Below, piece by piece: positions 24,888 through 38,645 of a DNA stretch of 64,000 bases; position 1 is the first letter of the stretch, and every line of letters starts with the position of its first letter. A program made the position numbers and the translations under genes. Origin of the DNA: Cycas panzhihuaensis. Lineage: Eukaryota > Cycadophyta. The stretch is from positions 21,638,001-21,702,000 of the forward strand of contig CM041465.1 in NCBI GenBank assembly GCA_023213395.1, in the 5' to 3' direction. The notes under the pieces were generated by a model. It saw nothing but the letters and a program-made list of their open reading frames with translations. It made no database searches and was not told the origin of the DNA.

Positions 24888-25310
24888 ATGGTGTTGCTTA
24901 TTTTCATTGATGGTGGTATTTGTAGTAACCCTAGACCTTCCACAGCCGTGTGGATCCTTTAAGATCCCCACAGAAATGACTACATTCACTCTGGAGTCTA
25001 CCCACCTAAGGATATGAATAATGAGGTTGAGTATACAACTGTTATTGAAGCCCTAACTAATGCACTCTACTTTTACCATAGCCCCATCATCCTCTATTAT
25101 GACTCCTAGATTGTCATGTTGCAACTAGCGCAAGTTTACCAGGTGTGTTGTCCATAATTAAAAGCCCTTGCATCGACCATTAGGTCCCTATTATCTTTCT
25201 TTTCTTCTGTGGATGTCTATCATATTCCTTAAGATCTAAATACTGAGGCAAATAGCCTTATCTACCACATCCCCAAGCGTCGCCTCCCCTTCTTAGATGA
25301 CTCTTCCTAG
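24888..25310 (+). pseudogene. stand-alone RNase HI-like domain (Y)
   Basis: From MVLLIFIDGGICSNPRPSTA the frame gives the first catalytic Asp (FIDGG), then NNEVEYTTVIEALTNAL with the Glu (NNxAEY type) and IILYYDS with the second Asp, then VDVYHIP and DLNTEANSL, where the final catalytic Asp (NxxAD) is Asn. This is the cellular/archaeal type of RNase H (RVT_3 type) that Tat elements and plant L1 LINEs acquired, not the RT-linked gypsy type. Stops follow WIL, YYDS and QVCCP. It lies about 500 bp before LTR copy A, with no integrase between. Confidence 0.75.
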
Positions 25311-25805
25311 TAACCTAATAGGTTGGCTCATCACTGAGACATTTGGATCATCCTCCTTTTTCATTATAATTATCCTCTCACCTCTTAAAACATGCCACTA
25401 ATGAGGTAAAACTATGGTGACCATAAGTTTGATCCTTCACTCTACCTTCGTACCACCCATAGCATGATGCTTCTACATATTGATTCTCCATATGTACAAA
25501 GTTTTGGTTCACATCTACTTATTGATTATGTTCACTACCCTGTGTAGCACTCACATTACACATGTGGGTGATGGGGGCAACCTCCTCATCCCCCTATTCT
25601 TTTATGTTATATTCTTAAATGATGTATGGGCAACCCCCACTTCACTCTATTCACTTCCATGTCTACATAATATGTCATGGCACTTGCCACTCCCCTTGGA
25701 CGATGATACAATTACATTGGTAGACGATACTGACTCTGTTGTGTTGACAACATTTGCCATCACTAAATGCTCCCTAGCAACGAGTCTCTGCTACCAAAGA
25801 GGTAG
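25311..25805 (+). other. Y region between RNase H and LTR
   Basis: Short open frames only (for example from 25480). X shares weak similarity here, including a phrase about TATGGTGACCATAAGTTTG near 25406 and its counterpart CACCATAGTTTAACC near 60541. No recognisable domain. Confidence 0.45.
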
Positions 25806-26523
25806 TGTCTCTTGGCTGCCAGGAATGGACATGGACAACACTTCTTAGGTAAGCATAAGTATACATCTCTACCCCTTGTCTTGTTCACTTTATGGTGTGG
25901 TGAGATGTTTTATTATTCCATTAGTGTGATAACATACATGAGATGTTTTGATGCCTGGTTTACCTACTTATTCTGTGTTTATGACTATGATCCAGCCTAT
26001 GACGACTCAGGACCATGGACCTATAATACTACATAGCTCCAAAAGACACCTCCTAGCACTCTCAGGTACTTGCAAGCCCCCAAAACTCATTGTTGACTCA
26101 CTTTTAGCCTCCTACATGGTCCCTAAGATATCCTTTTGGCTTATTTCCCTATTTGTATGCTTTTGGACCCTTGTTGGGGCTTGTTTATCCACCTTTTTGC
26201 ATATTTGGAAGGCCCTACCACTGCTTAGAGTCCCTTAAGACCCTTACTAGTCTAGCAAACCCTACTCTTGTACCCTGAGACTATTCTTTTGGGGATTTAT
26301 TAGGTTTTCTTTTTATTTTTTGCTATGTTTCTCTTGTACCATGATAATATTTGTGGTATCACATTAATAATCATGGTAGCTCAAAGTTTAATATGGGATG
26401 ATAGTCCATAATTTATCACGGCTAAATAACAACCAATTTTACATTTATTAAAAAACTAATAGATGGTAGAGAACTTTTTCCCACCCAGACCGAACCCTTA
26501 TTACTTAGAAAGCCTAATTAGGA

Positions 26524-26529
26524 TATAAA
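26524..26529 (+). promoter_or_regulatory. LTR TATA box (copy A)
   Basis: GGATATAAAAACC, about 720 bp into the LTR, homologous in position to those of copies C, D and E. Confidence 0.6.
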
Positions 26530-27592
26530 AACCTAAGTTTGAATTTACTCTCTCTCATGAATAAAAAATACCTCTCTTCTCCTACTTTCACTCTCCTTCT
26601 CATGCTCCAGGTTCTGTAAGGATAAAAATCCTAATTTGTACATCTAAACTAAAGTCATTTGCAGTAAGCTTCTTCTCTCTTTATACTCAGCCAAGTAGTA
26701 GTAGTGAGATCTGAAAGCTTCAAGGGCCTTTCTCTCCTCCAAAGGGGCCTTCTTCACCCTAGAAGTAGGGTTTTCAGTTCTCCATGCTTGGTCTATGAGG
26801 TAACACTTTGTTTGTCTAATTTTTATGCATAAAAATAAGTTATTTTCTATTGCTCTTCCTTCAGCAAGTTCATTTCATTAGTTGCATCTCTTATCATATG
26901 CTTTGGTACATGTTTTTGCTCCACTTTTGAAAGCCAAAGGGAGGTAAAACCTTCCTTTCCTTATTGGCTCTCACCCTCAAAACCTTGGGCTCTTATTAGC
27001 TAATAATTAGATGGGTTTAAGATACCTTTGAGAAGGGAAATAAGAGTAAATGGCTAGAGTTTTGACTCCTAATACCATATCCTCATAGGCGATCCACTAC
27101 TTCTTAAGGTTTCCTACACTATATCTACTCTATAAGTTAGGGTATCCCATTGGGCATGGGTCTCACTCTTGATTATAGCATTTGTAGTACTTGCAACACT
27201 TGTATTCAATTGATATATATATTATTTATCAATAATCTCTATGATTTGTCCCTTCCTTTCATAGTATTTATATTTTCTATATATTTTGCAAACTTTGTAA
27301 CTTTTGTAGCATTTATAATTTCTTGCAAGTTATTTTAATTCTAGGTCACTTGAAGCTCTTAATTTTCATCTAATCCATCTATGCAGTACCCAAGCATATA
27401 GGAGGTGACTTATTTATGAGAGTTAGCCATTCTGAGGCTACCTTCTCCTTCACCCTTAAATCCCCCTTTTTCTCCCAAAGATTTTTATAAGGCACTATCG
27501 TGTATGACAGAAAAATCACATATTATTTCATTTCTTTCATTTGTTATATAAAGCAAACTTTACCTCCACTTTGATAAGGCATATACACACAC

Positions 27593-28195
<603 letters not shown>

Positions 28196-28945
28196 GCATG
28201 CACTTGTTGGCTGTTAAAAGGTTTCACTTGGATAAAAGGTAAGGCTTCCCCTAAGTAAGTAAGGTTGCATCACAATAAAGAGGTCTGACTCTCTTTTTGG
28301 GTATTTATTTTTCCTTGATTTCTCTTTTCAAGTTTCTTGTTGCATAAACACTTTAGGGAAGGTAAGGGACCCCCTCTCACGACTTCATCCACGACACCTA
28401 CCATGACTTGGAGCATGAAGCTACAAACAAGGGAAAAGGTGAGAAGAATAGTGTGGTACCTTACTGACTGGCATACTTCCAGGTGTACCCCTCATAACTC
28501 TCTCTCTCTCTCCTTTTGTCTCCCCCCTTTTCCCAAAAGGAATTTTCTTATGCTTGCATAAGGATCATAGCCTACTATTTATGTGTTTGCACTTATAGGA
28601 AGGGAACATAAGAGGAATATACATATGCTTGCATTCTTGTCTTTTGTTTCTCCCTTTCCATGTAGAGATCACAAAGGCATTTCTTGTCTTCCTTATTTGT
28701 ATAAGCATAGGAAAGTGGTGGAATAGGTACATCCCCTTTTCTTTTCTTTCTAGTAAAGAAGAAAATAAACTAACCAAAGAACTTTCCCTCCCTTTCCATT
28801 ATCCTTTTACATTCTGCATGCATACATGTGGACAAGGGTTAGGTTAGGAAAGAGCAATTTGGTTGAAAGTATCTTCTTTCTTACACCAAGAAAAAAGCTT
28901 ACATAAATCATTTATGTCCTTTCTCTCTCTTACCCCCTTCCTTAA

Positions 28946-29589
28946 ACCATTCTTCTTCTGATAAAAGAAAAGAGAGCAAGGTTAAGAGAGAGAGAGACTT
29001 GTTATTTATTTACATTCTTTTTTAAAAAGCTAATATCTTGGTGTTTTTACCACTCCATCTCATAGTTGGAATAAATGACATAATTTAAACTCTTAGCATA
29101 GTTCAACAAGCCTTGCATTTAGCTCAAACCCTAAAGGCACACCCTTTAGGCAACCCCAAACACAACCTTTTAATAACCTTATCCTTTTGGATTTAGTTCC
29201 TCACATACACCCATTCTCCTTTTACTTCTCAACCAACCACTCTTTTCTTTCTTTCTTTTAGGTTCTTGCTTCATAAGAAACTATCCTTTCTCCCTCACCT
29301 CCTCTTTGGAGGAGGGTCTTTCATCTTCTTCCTTTCACCATTAAGATAGAAGAGCTCTCCCTTAGGCTACTTGGTAAACCAAGGATACCCTTTCCTAATC
29401 CAAATCCTAGAAGGTCTTTGCCCAAAGGGAAGGTTTTAAGCACTATTTACATATCCTTGAACCTGTGTTTCGATACATGAACACCCTTTAAGGGTGACCT
29501 ATCCTCTATTTTGAGACCCTTAATCCCCTATTATAGTTGTAGTATTAGCTTAGGTGTCCTTATCCTTAGTGACCCCCCAAAGGCGTGCT
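28946..29589. other. spacer between inverted LTRs A and B
   Basis: About 640 bp of AT-rich DNA with GA and CT runs and CCTTTAGG-type short repeats. I see no gene. Either it is the unmatched remainder of the two LTRs or the debris of the element between them. Confidence 0.5.
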
Positions 29590-32124
29590 TCTAGGTGGTA
29601 AAAGAGAGGGGAGACACAAATGATTTATATGAACCCTTTCTTTTGATGCAAAAAGGAAATATTTTTCAATTAGATTTTGTTCCCCTAACCTTATCCCTAT
29701 GTACATGTATACATATAAGATGCAAAGAGGTAATGGATAGGAAATAAGGATTCTTTTGTTAGTTCATCTTTTTCTTTCCTAAAAGAAAATGCATCTATTC
29801 ATGCCACTTTCCTATACACATTTAAATAAGGGAGGAAGAAAAGATCTTTATTATTTCGCCCTTTTCATGGGAAAGAGAGGGAGCAAAAAGATAAAAGTGC
29901 ATGCATATGTGTATCCCCTTTATCTCCTTTTATCTATAGGTGAAAGTATGTAAAAGGAAGGCTACAACCCATATGCAAGCACAAGTAGACTTCTTTTTAG
30001 GAGGGGGAACAAAAGGAGGGAGACAGAAGAGTTTATAAGAGGTGTACCAAGAGGTATGTTGGTAGATGAGGTGATGCACTCTTCTTCTCATGCTTCCCTC
30101 ATTTGTGATTCTATATTCCAAGTCATGGTAAACGTGCCAAATGAAGTCATAAAGGGGGTTCCTTACCTTCCCCAAGGTATTTATAAAGCAAAAAATTCTG
30201 AAAAGAAAAATCAAAGAATAGAAGATGCACCGAGGAGAAACATACCTCTTTCTTGCGATACGATTTTACTTGCTTGGGAGGATGCCTTATCTTATGTACA
30301 AGCAAAATTCATAAGTAATAAACAAGTATATGCACGTATATAGTAGTGTGTTTATGCCTTATCAAGGTGGAGATAAAATCTACCTTATATTCCAAAACAA
30401 AAAGTGAAACAATATGCTATTTTTCCTTTGCATATAGTAAATGTCCTCATAAAATCCTTAGGGAAAAGGGGGGGGTTGAGGGAGAAGAGGACAATAGCCT
30501 CAGAATGGCTAGCTCCTATGAGTGAGTCACCTCCTATATATACAAGTACTACATAGGCAGGTCAAGTAAAAGTCAAAAGATTCAAGTAGCATGGAATCAA
30601 AAGTTTGCAAGAAATTATAAATGTTGCAAAAGTTGTATATATTACAAAAGTTGCAAAGGTTACAAAACATGTAAAAGTTGTGAAAGAAAGAGTAAATTAT
30701 GGAGGTTATTGGCAAACAAGATATATACCAGCTGAATGTAAACATTGCAAGTGTTGCAAACACTGCAAACATGAAAGGGTTTACACCCTATTGGATGCCC
30801 TAGCTCATGGAGTGGGCATAGTGTAGAGAAATCTTGAGAAGTAGGGGGTTTCCCTTAAGGTTATGGCATTAGGAGTTGAAACTCTAGCCATTTTCTCCTC
30901 TTTCCCTTCTCAAAAATATCCCAAACCTGTCAAATTATTAATTAGTGGGAACCCAAGGGTTTAAAGATGCCAACCAAGGAAGAAAGGGGGAGGTTTTACC
31001 TCCCTTTACTTATCAAATATTAAAGAAAATATATGGAATAAAGCATGCAAATGGATAAAACTAGGAAGAAAATAGATTAAAGAGAGGAATGATGGAAGAT
31101 AACCTACTTTTAACCATAAAAACTTGCTCAAAATAGAAATTACCTTGCTACCAAGAGAGATGGTGCCCAAACAGCTATTTTACTTAGTGAAGGAGGCCCT
31201 TTTGGAGGATGAAAGAATCTTAAGTCTAAGGGAACAAGCTGCTACTGCTTAGCTGAGCATAAGAGAAGGATAATTCCACTAAGAAGGACCTAATTCATAC
31301 CTAAAAATTAGGGTTTTACCCTTATATAACTTAGAGCAAGAGAAGGAGAGTGGGAATAAGAGAAGAGAGTTATTTTTCGTTCATGTTAAAATTGAGTTAT
31401 TATGTCCCAATTATGTTTTCAAAGTGATTAGAGTTCAGTCTGGGCAGGAAAAATCCCTTTACCACATGCCAGATTCTTAATAAATGTGAATCTAGCCATT
31501 ATCTAGCTATAACATCATATGGATAGTCACCCCATGGTGAACTTCATGGCACCATGATTATTGATGTGGTATAGCGAATATTATCGTGGTGTGAGGAAAA
31601 CATAAGAAAAATTAAAAAAGGACCTAGGAAATCCCCAAAAAGGTCAGTCTTGAGGTGCAAGAGTAGAGTTTGATGGATTGGTAAGGGTCTTTAAGGACTG
31701 TAAGCAGTGGTGGGGGCCTCTTAAGTATGTAAAAAAGGTGAAAAATAATCCCCAATAAGGATGTAAAAATATACAAATGGGCAAATAAGTAGAAAACCCT
31801 CCTTAAGGACCATGTAAGAGGCTAAAGATGAGTCAAGGTGGGTTGTAGGAGCCTGTAAGTACCTAAGAACTCTACGAAGATGTCTCTTGGAGCTATGTAA
31901 TGCCATAGGACCATGGTCCTAAGTCATCATAGGTTGGACCACAGTCACAAGCACGAAGTAGGCAAGCAAACCAAGCATCAAAACAACCTACGTAATGATG
32001 TCACACCAGTGGAACCATAAAAGTATCTCATCATACCATAACTGAATAGGGTGAGGGGTAGAGATGTATACCTATTCTTACCTGTAGGATGTTGTTCATG
32101 TCCATTCCTAGTAGCCAAGAAATA
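29590..32124 (-). repeat. long LTR copy B
   Basis: Reverse-complement partner of copy A. Starts at 32124 with TATTTCTTGGCTACTAGG (first TG decayed to TA). It carries the dyad near 31530-31600, a TATATAA box at 31323-31329 and the GGGGAAGGTAAGG tract at 30170, about 1.95 kb in. An open stretch at 31906-31721 is only a frame within the LTR. Confidence 0.75.
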
Positions 32125-33400
32125 ACCGTATACCAAGGGTCTTTAAAAATCACAAGGAACTATCATTTTAGATTAAGCATATGTGGGTATATACCTATGC
32201 ATGAAGCAAAGTAGATAACATTGCTTATGTGGGCCTTAGATGGAACCTAGCTATAAAATTAGGCCTCCATATGCCTTTGAGTATATTAGAGGACCCATTT
32301 AGGTTCCCTTACCTTATATAGTTGTAGAAAAATTATTGATCACTTATCTTGTATAATACATTGGTTAGTGGTTAAGGCCATAAATTTACCCTTCTTAAAC
32401 ATCTTTGCACAATTTTCACAAATATAGGTATAAATATCCTCCATAGTTAGTTCCCTAAGATATTCAATCAAGCATAATTAATGACAAAGAAGCTTATTGA
32501 AAGGCCTATAGAATTAAGTAAGCCTCTATTAGAATTGATAGGTTGCCCTTTACATTAAATACTATTGTACTTTTATAAGATCGTAAGACTATTATACTTT
32601 TGTAAGATAATCTAAGACTAATATATTTTTGCAAGATAATATAGCCTATTAGGACCACTAAATATCTAAAAATAATTAAAGTTACCACCTAACCCTAAAT
32701 TATAAAAGAACATAAATATTGCAATATTAGTAAAATGACAACATAAACTTGTATTATAGATATATAGTGTAATAACTTTAACCTACATTACAAAGATAAT
32801 AGTAGAACATCTAAGGGCTTCTTATATAAACCTTTAATATAATTTCTAATCCCTACACCTAATCTCTTAATCTAGAGCTTGGCCTCTAGAAAGAAAATGA
32901 AGAAGACAAAAAGAAAAATACCACCACTTAATATGTAGGATCACTTCAAGAGATACTTATCTGATTCAGATAAAACTTGCACTAGTAGACTTAGGATAAA
33001 AAAGATTAAGGAGTATTAGGCCAAAAATTTTACCTAGTCATATATACATATTATTTTAATTAGTGCATCATATTGGTTATTTTAGGCTAAGTTAATCTTA
33101 ACACCTTTTTTAGCAAAAAATGATAAATAAGCCCCACTAGCCCAAAATTCATATATAATCTTACATATTTCATTCTAATGAGCTCATCATACTCATCATT
33201 ATGAACTAAGTGGGATTGTTACTTAACTTTCATCCTATCTATGTATATTTGTACTTAAGAGGCTAACAGGCTATAGATACCTCCAATCCCCCACCCTTCT
33301 ATATGAATCCCATATCTTGGATCTTATTCTTTCTTTCTCATCCTCTTTCTTGGTAACCCTTTCTTCTCCCTTTAATACCTCTTCTTTGCATTCCCTTCTT
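32125..33400. other. AT-rich DNA, no gene seen
   Basis: Lies between LTR copy B and the chromovirus gag. It may include the degraded 5' LTR and leader of the chromovirus, but I could not match it to any sequence 3' of that element. Confidence 0.4.
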
Positions 33401-33419
33401 CTTCACAATAGTTCATATA

Positions 33420-34460
33420 AATAATAAATACAAATGTAATCACCTTAATATAAATTGAAAAGATCCAAGAACTTGAAGCACAAGTCATGAACTTAAACAA
33501 TAATATGATACAAATAAAAGATAACATATCTAAAGACATTGTTAATCTCAACAATAACCTCATATTTATGACCAATAATTTCATAATGTAGATAGAACAT
33601 GTCATTGTAGAGCTCACCAAAATTTTAGTAGCTATGACCAATGCACCTTCTCCTTCAAACTTAATAGGTAGATCACCTCTACTAGTACCTTTGTTATGGA
33701 TACAAAGATAAAACCCATGGTACCATGAGATCAATATACATATATTTGATCCCAATATCAATAGGGACTTAATTAGAAGTTAGATTAGTAAGCTTAAGTC
33801 ATACTTTTCCCTCAACCTTATGGCTCATAATGAGTAACTAACCTTTACTTCTATCTACTTAGAAGGTAATACCCACCATTGGTTTCATTGGTGGTAGAAT
33901 TAACTCTTTGTCTAAATATGGGACCTCTTCTATAAGAATTTCTTCAAACAATATGAGGACACTTAATATCAGTCCTTCTTAGCTTACTCACTCATTTAAA
34001 GTAAACTATGATAGTTGAAACATATGTGAAAGAGTTTTGTGTGCTTCTTGATAGAGTCTCATAGTAGCTCAACCACTTATCACTCATTAAAGTATACACA
34101 TCAAGAATAAAGGAGTATATTCAAATTCATCTTAAGATACTTACCATTTTAACTTTAAGAGATGCCATTACCATGGCTATGGTAGTAAAAGTTAAGTTTA
34201 TAATATATCGCTAACCTAAGTTTTGATGGGATTATAGTTGGTACTAATGTCTATGATTTATAAAACAATAGCCACATACATGAGAGTTTGACTAGCAGTA
34301 ACCATCCACAACTATACCTTCTTCAAATCTAATCTATGTTCCTCTAAACAAAGCAAATAAAAGGGTGAAAGCTAACCTCTATATGAAATGCTCAAAGAAA
34401 TGGACCCCCAGTCATAGTAGAGTGTGTAAAGTAAGAAAGATGATCTATACTATTAATGTT
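33420..34460 (+). pseudogene. gag of the chromovirus
   Basis: A coiled-coil-like start has QELEAQVMNLNNNMIQIKDN, then FDPNINRDLIRS, LKSYFSLNLMAHNE and LTFTSIYLEGNTHHWFHWW, the FDG...WL...W pattern of plant Ty3 gag. Near 34377-34440 MKCSKKWTPSHSRVCKVRKM matches the zinc knuckle CxxCxxKWxxGHxC with one Cys missing. Stops and frame changes are frequent. Confidence 0.8.
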
Positions 34461-34616
34461 GATTTAGAAGATAACTTTGATACTGACCATGATGAGCCTA
34501 ACTAGGGCATTAATGAGATACCACCCTAAGATCCCTCCCTACCACAAGAATCTAAGGCCTTACTATTAGGTATCATTTCTATGTCATGTTTACAACCTCT
34601 TTAAGTTAAAGGAACA

Positions 34617-34760
34617 CATATGTAGATACCTATTACTCTCTTAATTGACAATGGCATGACACTAAGCTTTATTGACATATCCTTGGCTTGACAACTCAAT
34701 CTATACATCATATATAAAACTAAATTTACTTGTTTCCTACCTAGTCATCTCTCTCTCTAT
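34617..34760 (+). pseudogene. aspartic protease fragment (chromovirus)
   Basis: IPITLLIDNGMTLSFIDISL is the active-site block (normally LVDSGATHNFI), with Asn for the Ser after the catalytic Asp and a stop soon after. The rest of the domain is too decayed to follow with certainty. Confidence 0.7.
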
Positions 34761-35199
34761 TATGTAAGTATTATAAAGAGCCTACAAATTTAAATAGGTA
34801 CATACACTTTAACCTTAGAGTTTCATGCCTTATATATAAGTGGGTCCAACACCATCCTTGAAGTCTAATAGCTCTAAACACTAGGTATATATAATATAAA
34901 TCATTCCACAAATAACCCAATCATATTATTTAAAGACAATCATAGGTAAAACCATAAACTCTATAGGATATATACTCTTCCTAACAAGCTTATTTCTCTT
35001 AGTAAAATGCATTAACTCTTAAAAATAATAATGTAGTATACATAGTTTATATTAACAATATCAAAGTGCATGGCATAAGTAACCTTGATATCTAAAATCT
35101 AATCACTAAATACTAATCTATATTTACACCATCTCTACCACCACTCCTCCAAATCATAGATTGTACCACTTAAGTAAGCTTAAGCACCCCCATGATCTA

Positions 35200-36420
35200 A
35201 TTAGCCTAAAGTCATATCAAAATTCATATTTTCAAAAGAATGAGATTGAAAGGATAACCGTTAAACTTATGGATATAGGAGTTATACAACCTAATAAGAG
35301 TCCTTGTATAACTCTAATTGTATTAATTTAGAAAATAGACGGTTCCATCTACTTATATATGGACTATAGGAAACTCGACAAGATTATAATTAAAAATAAA
35401 TTTCCAACACCTAGGATTGATGATATACTTGATGAAATCCATGGTATAACTATATTTTCTAAACTTGACCTTCAATCAAGTTATCATTAGAAACTTATCA
35501 CCCTAAAATATCACCAAAAAACTATATTTTACATACATCATGGCTTCTTTGATGTCCAAGTCATACTTTTTAATCTTTATAATGCCCTTACCACTTTTTA
35601 AGGTCTTGTGAATAGGATATTTACACTATACCTATGTAAATTATCATTATATTTTTTGATGATATACTTGTCTATAGCTCTAATATGTCCCTCCATCTTA
35701 AGCATTTAAAAAAAATTCTAAAAAACCTTTCTCAATAAAAACTATATGCTAAGTTATTAAAGTATAAATTTGGCAAGATAGAGTTGTAATACCTAGCACA
35801 CATCATCTAATAGAAGGTGTTTAAGTTGACCTAGATAAAATCTTCACTATCGTGATATGGCCTATGCCCAAAAACTTAATACATCTATATGCCTTCCTTG
35901 GTCTTATAAGGTTTTATAGATGGTTCATTTGTAATTATGCCTGTATTGTTGGCCCACTAGCTAATTCATTCTATAAGGATTCCTTTCAATGGTCCCCAAC
36001 TATTAAGAAACGTTTTAACAACCTCAAAGCCATAATAACCTCATCCCCAATCTTACCATTCCAAATTTTCTCAACTACTCTAATTGGAATGTGATACCTC
36101 AAGATTTGAATTAGGAGTCATGATTATGTAAAACTTCCATCTAATTAACTTCAAAAGCTATAAGCTAAGGACCATGAATGTTATTTATCTACGTACCAAA
36201 AGAATATGAAAGCCATTTTATATATAGTTGGCAAATGGTGATAATATCTCTTTGAGTCAATATTTACCATTCGTATAGACCATCATGGCCTGATACCCTC
36301 CTTGATCAACCAGTTCTATCAGAGAAATAAGTTAAATAATTCAATCACCTATAAGTATTTGGCTTTACTATAATATATAAAAAGGAGAAGGGCAATGTTA
36401 TTATTGATGCCCTTTTAAGA
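35200..36420 (+). pseudogene. reverse transcriptase and RNase H (chromovirus)
   Basis: Reads KLMDIGVIQPNKSPC, then KIDGSIYLYMDYRKLDKIII, KNKFPTPRIDDILDEIHGIT, FSKLDLQSSYH and, in another frame, FFDDILVYS with both active-site aspartates. RNase H traces follow to about 36400. Gypsy RT of the chromovirus type (RIDDILDEIxG, KLDLxSGYHQ). Inactivated by stops and frameshifts. Confidence 0.85.
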
Positions 36421-36599
36421 CTACCCCCTAAGCCTATGATTTAGGTAATCTCCCAACCCAAACCTACATGGCTTATAGACTTGGCAACTACCAACCAATA
36501 TTAACTAGATTATATCCAATGGTTGGTAAAACACCTCACCTAAAAGGATAAGTCTCTTTATAATGACCTCTTGATGTACAAAAATTATATTTTTGTTCA

Positions 36600-37880
36600 C
36601 ACTACTTACCTCTTTTATTTCTTGAATCCTATCTAAATACCACTCTTCCCCTCTTAATGGCCACATGGATTTTGATAAATCCCATTAATATCTTCACTCT
36701 AGTTTTTACTATCCATATATGAAGATAATAATCCTTATATTTATGATAAAATACCTTATATACCAATGAAATAAAACTAATATAAAGGTCAAACTAGGAT
36801 TTCTCCAAACCTTACATATTTCCTATAACAAATAATAGGACATTATAATGGACTCTATCATAGGCCTCCCATTATCTATTAGGTTCAACTCCATCCAGGT
36901 CATTATAAACAAGCTAATAAAGTACACTCATTTACTATTAGTATACACCTTCTATAAGGTTGTTCGCCTTGCTAACATATATATTTAATCCATCTTATAT
37001 CTCTATGGATTCCCTTCAATAATTGTATGTGACCTGGATCCTAAATTTACTAGCTCATTTTGGCAAGAACTTTTTCATGCCTTGGGAACCTTATTTAATA
37101 TGAGCTTGGCTTATCATCCTTAAACCGATGGGCAATCTGAGGTTCTTAATAAAACTTTAGCATTATATCTTTATTTCTTTACCTCAAAACACTAAAGTAA
37201 ATAGTCATCTTGGCTTGCACTTATTGAGTACTTCAATCATTGATATGTCCCCTTTTATGGTCCTATATGGTTACCCTCAATCTTCTTATCATAACCTAAC
37301 AACTAATCTTTAAATAGTCATTATCGAATAAAAATTAGAAGATGTGGATTAAATCTTATACACCCTTAATCAAAACCTAGCTTTGGCCTAAAATCACATA
37401 AAATAATTGGTTGATTACCATCATTCTATCTAGAGCTTATAATAGATGACATAGTATTCCTTCAATTTCAGCCATACAAGTAGCAATCCCTCTATAGCAA
37501 TAAAAATCATAAGCTTATCCCCCACTACTATAGCCCTTACAAAGTCCTTTAAAGCATTGCATAAGTCACCTATGCCCTTGAGCTCCCACCCAGTACCAAA
37601 ATACATAATGTTTTTTATGTCTCCTATTTAAAAATATATTTTGGTAAAATGGTTACTTTCTAGGATACCTTACCTATTTTGGATGAAGAACATGTCCCTA
37701 AGGTCCCTCTAGATTATATCCTAGCTATAAGGTAATACTATCTATATAACTAAACCATTTTTTAGTATTTAGTATAGTGGGTTAGTTATTATCTAGAAGA
37801 GGTAACATGGAAATCAATAGAATTTGTCAATAAGTATCTACATCTCTATCACTTCATAGACTCAACATTTGAGGGAAGGG
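36600..37880 (+). pseudogene. integrase with C-terminal chromodomain (chromovirus)
   Basis: Core: MDSIIGLPLSI, VIINKLIKYTH (the first catalytic Asp, in VVVDRLTKYAHF, is Asn), LYGFPSIIVCDLDPKFTSSF with the second Asp kept, WQELFHALGTLFNMSLAYHP and TDGQSEVLNKTLALYLYFFT with the Glu. Near 37600: HNVFYVSYLKIYFGK and PILDEEHVPKVPLDYILAIR, then about 37775-37870 WVSYYLEEVTWKSIEFVNKY, the aromatic-rich chromodomain pattern (WxxxxxxxxTWE). Chromodomains guide integration to marked chromatin. Stops occur throughout. Confidence 0.85.
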
Positions 37881-37987
37881 GACCTATTGCATAACTATTT
37901 ACTAATCGTAGAGAGTGGTTGTTAACACATGTGATTAAACAACCTGATGGTTAGTGCTAGTCATTAACTTTTACACATAAGCCATTT

Positions 37988-38645
37988 TGTTAAGAAGATA
38001 AGGTCCTAATAACCTGAAATTGCCACCAAGATCTAAATTATTCTTGCAACTAGTTATAGGAATCAAAACTAAAATTTAACATGTAAGTTCTTAAACCAGA
38101 GATAATACAATAAAATGAACAAGAAAGCTAAGCATCACATATACACCCAATATAATGTGGTAAAATCCTAGCAGTGTGCTAGGGAAACATCCACACAGGA
38201 AAGATATCAATCTTTATTATCAAAGAATGGAGAAAATATACACAATCTATAGTAGAGTGCTTATAGTAACAACAACTAGCCACCCAACTCCTCACACTAC
38301 ATATAATACATCGAACACCATCAACATAATAAAAAATATCCTAAATCGGGCTACATGAGAGAGTCATACAAGGTACAAATCTTGACCATAGAATCTAGGA
38401 TATTTTAGTGAACGACCCTGATTCTCTTTACAATTTAATATACTTTCTAGTCTTAGTTTTTTGGGTCAGGGGCTATCACCCCCAAACCCCCTTTTTGCTA
38501 GGGGCATTCCACACCCCCCACACCCCCTAGCCAAGGGGGGCTCCTGCCCCCCTTGGAACCCCCTGAGGAAGGCTTGGGAGGGAAACCACACTGCCAACTT
38601 GTCAAAATTTTAGCCTCCAAACCATTATTGTCACATTATTTAACA
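37988..38645 (-). repeat. solo LTR of the copia family, with target duplication
   Basis: Reverse orientation copy (658 bp) of the LTR at 63227 and 53653. Perfect 5-bp duplications CATTT flank it (37983-37987 and 38646-38650). Minus-strand AATAAA lies at 38213-38218 and the stem-loop CCTAGCA-GTG-TGCTAGG at 38167-38183. Formed when two LTRs recombined and removed the element between them. Confidence 0.93.

Larger units (their letters stand above)
23705..25805 (+). mobile_element. remnant retroelement Y (internal region)
   Basis: The plus strand carries a hydrophobic, Pro/Ser-rich open stretch (24230-24880), an RNase HI-like domain (24888-25310), about 500 bp without a recognised domain, then PPT-like AAAGAGGTAG and LTR copy A. 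The same order occurs on the minus strand in X (60139-62170), and the two resemble each other along the length, including CCCTAGTCC-type text and a dyad relic (23850-23890). No RT or integrase is visible. The left side is cut by element 2. Confidence 0.6.
33400..37880 (+). mobile_element. Ty3/gypsy chromovirus remnant (element 3)
   Basis: The plus strand shows gag, protease, RT, RNase H, integrase and a C-terminal chromodomain in order, each broken by many stops and frameshifts. The integrase-chromodomain order marks the chromovirus branch, distinct from elements 1 and 2. GAGGGAAGGGGACCT at 37870-37884 fits a polypurine tract. LTRs were not resolved. It is the most decayed element of the window. 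Confidence 0.85.
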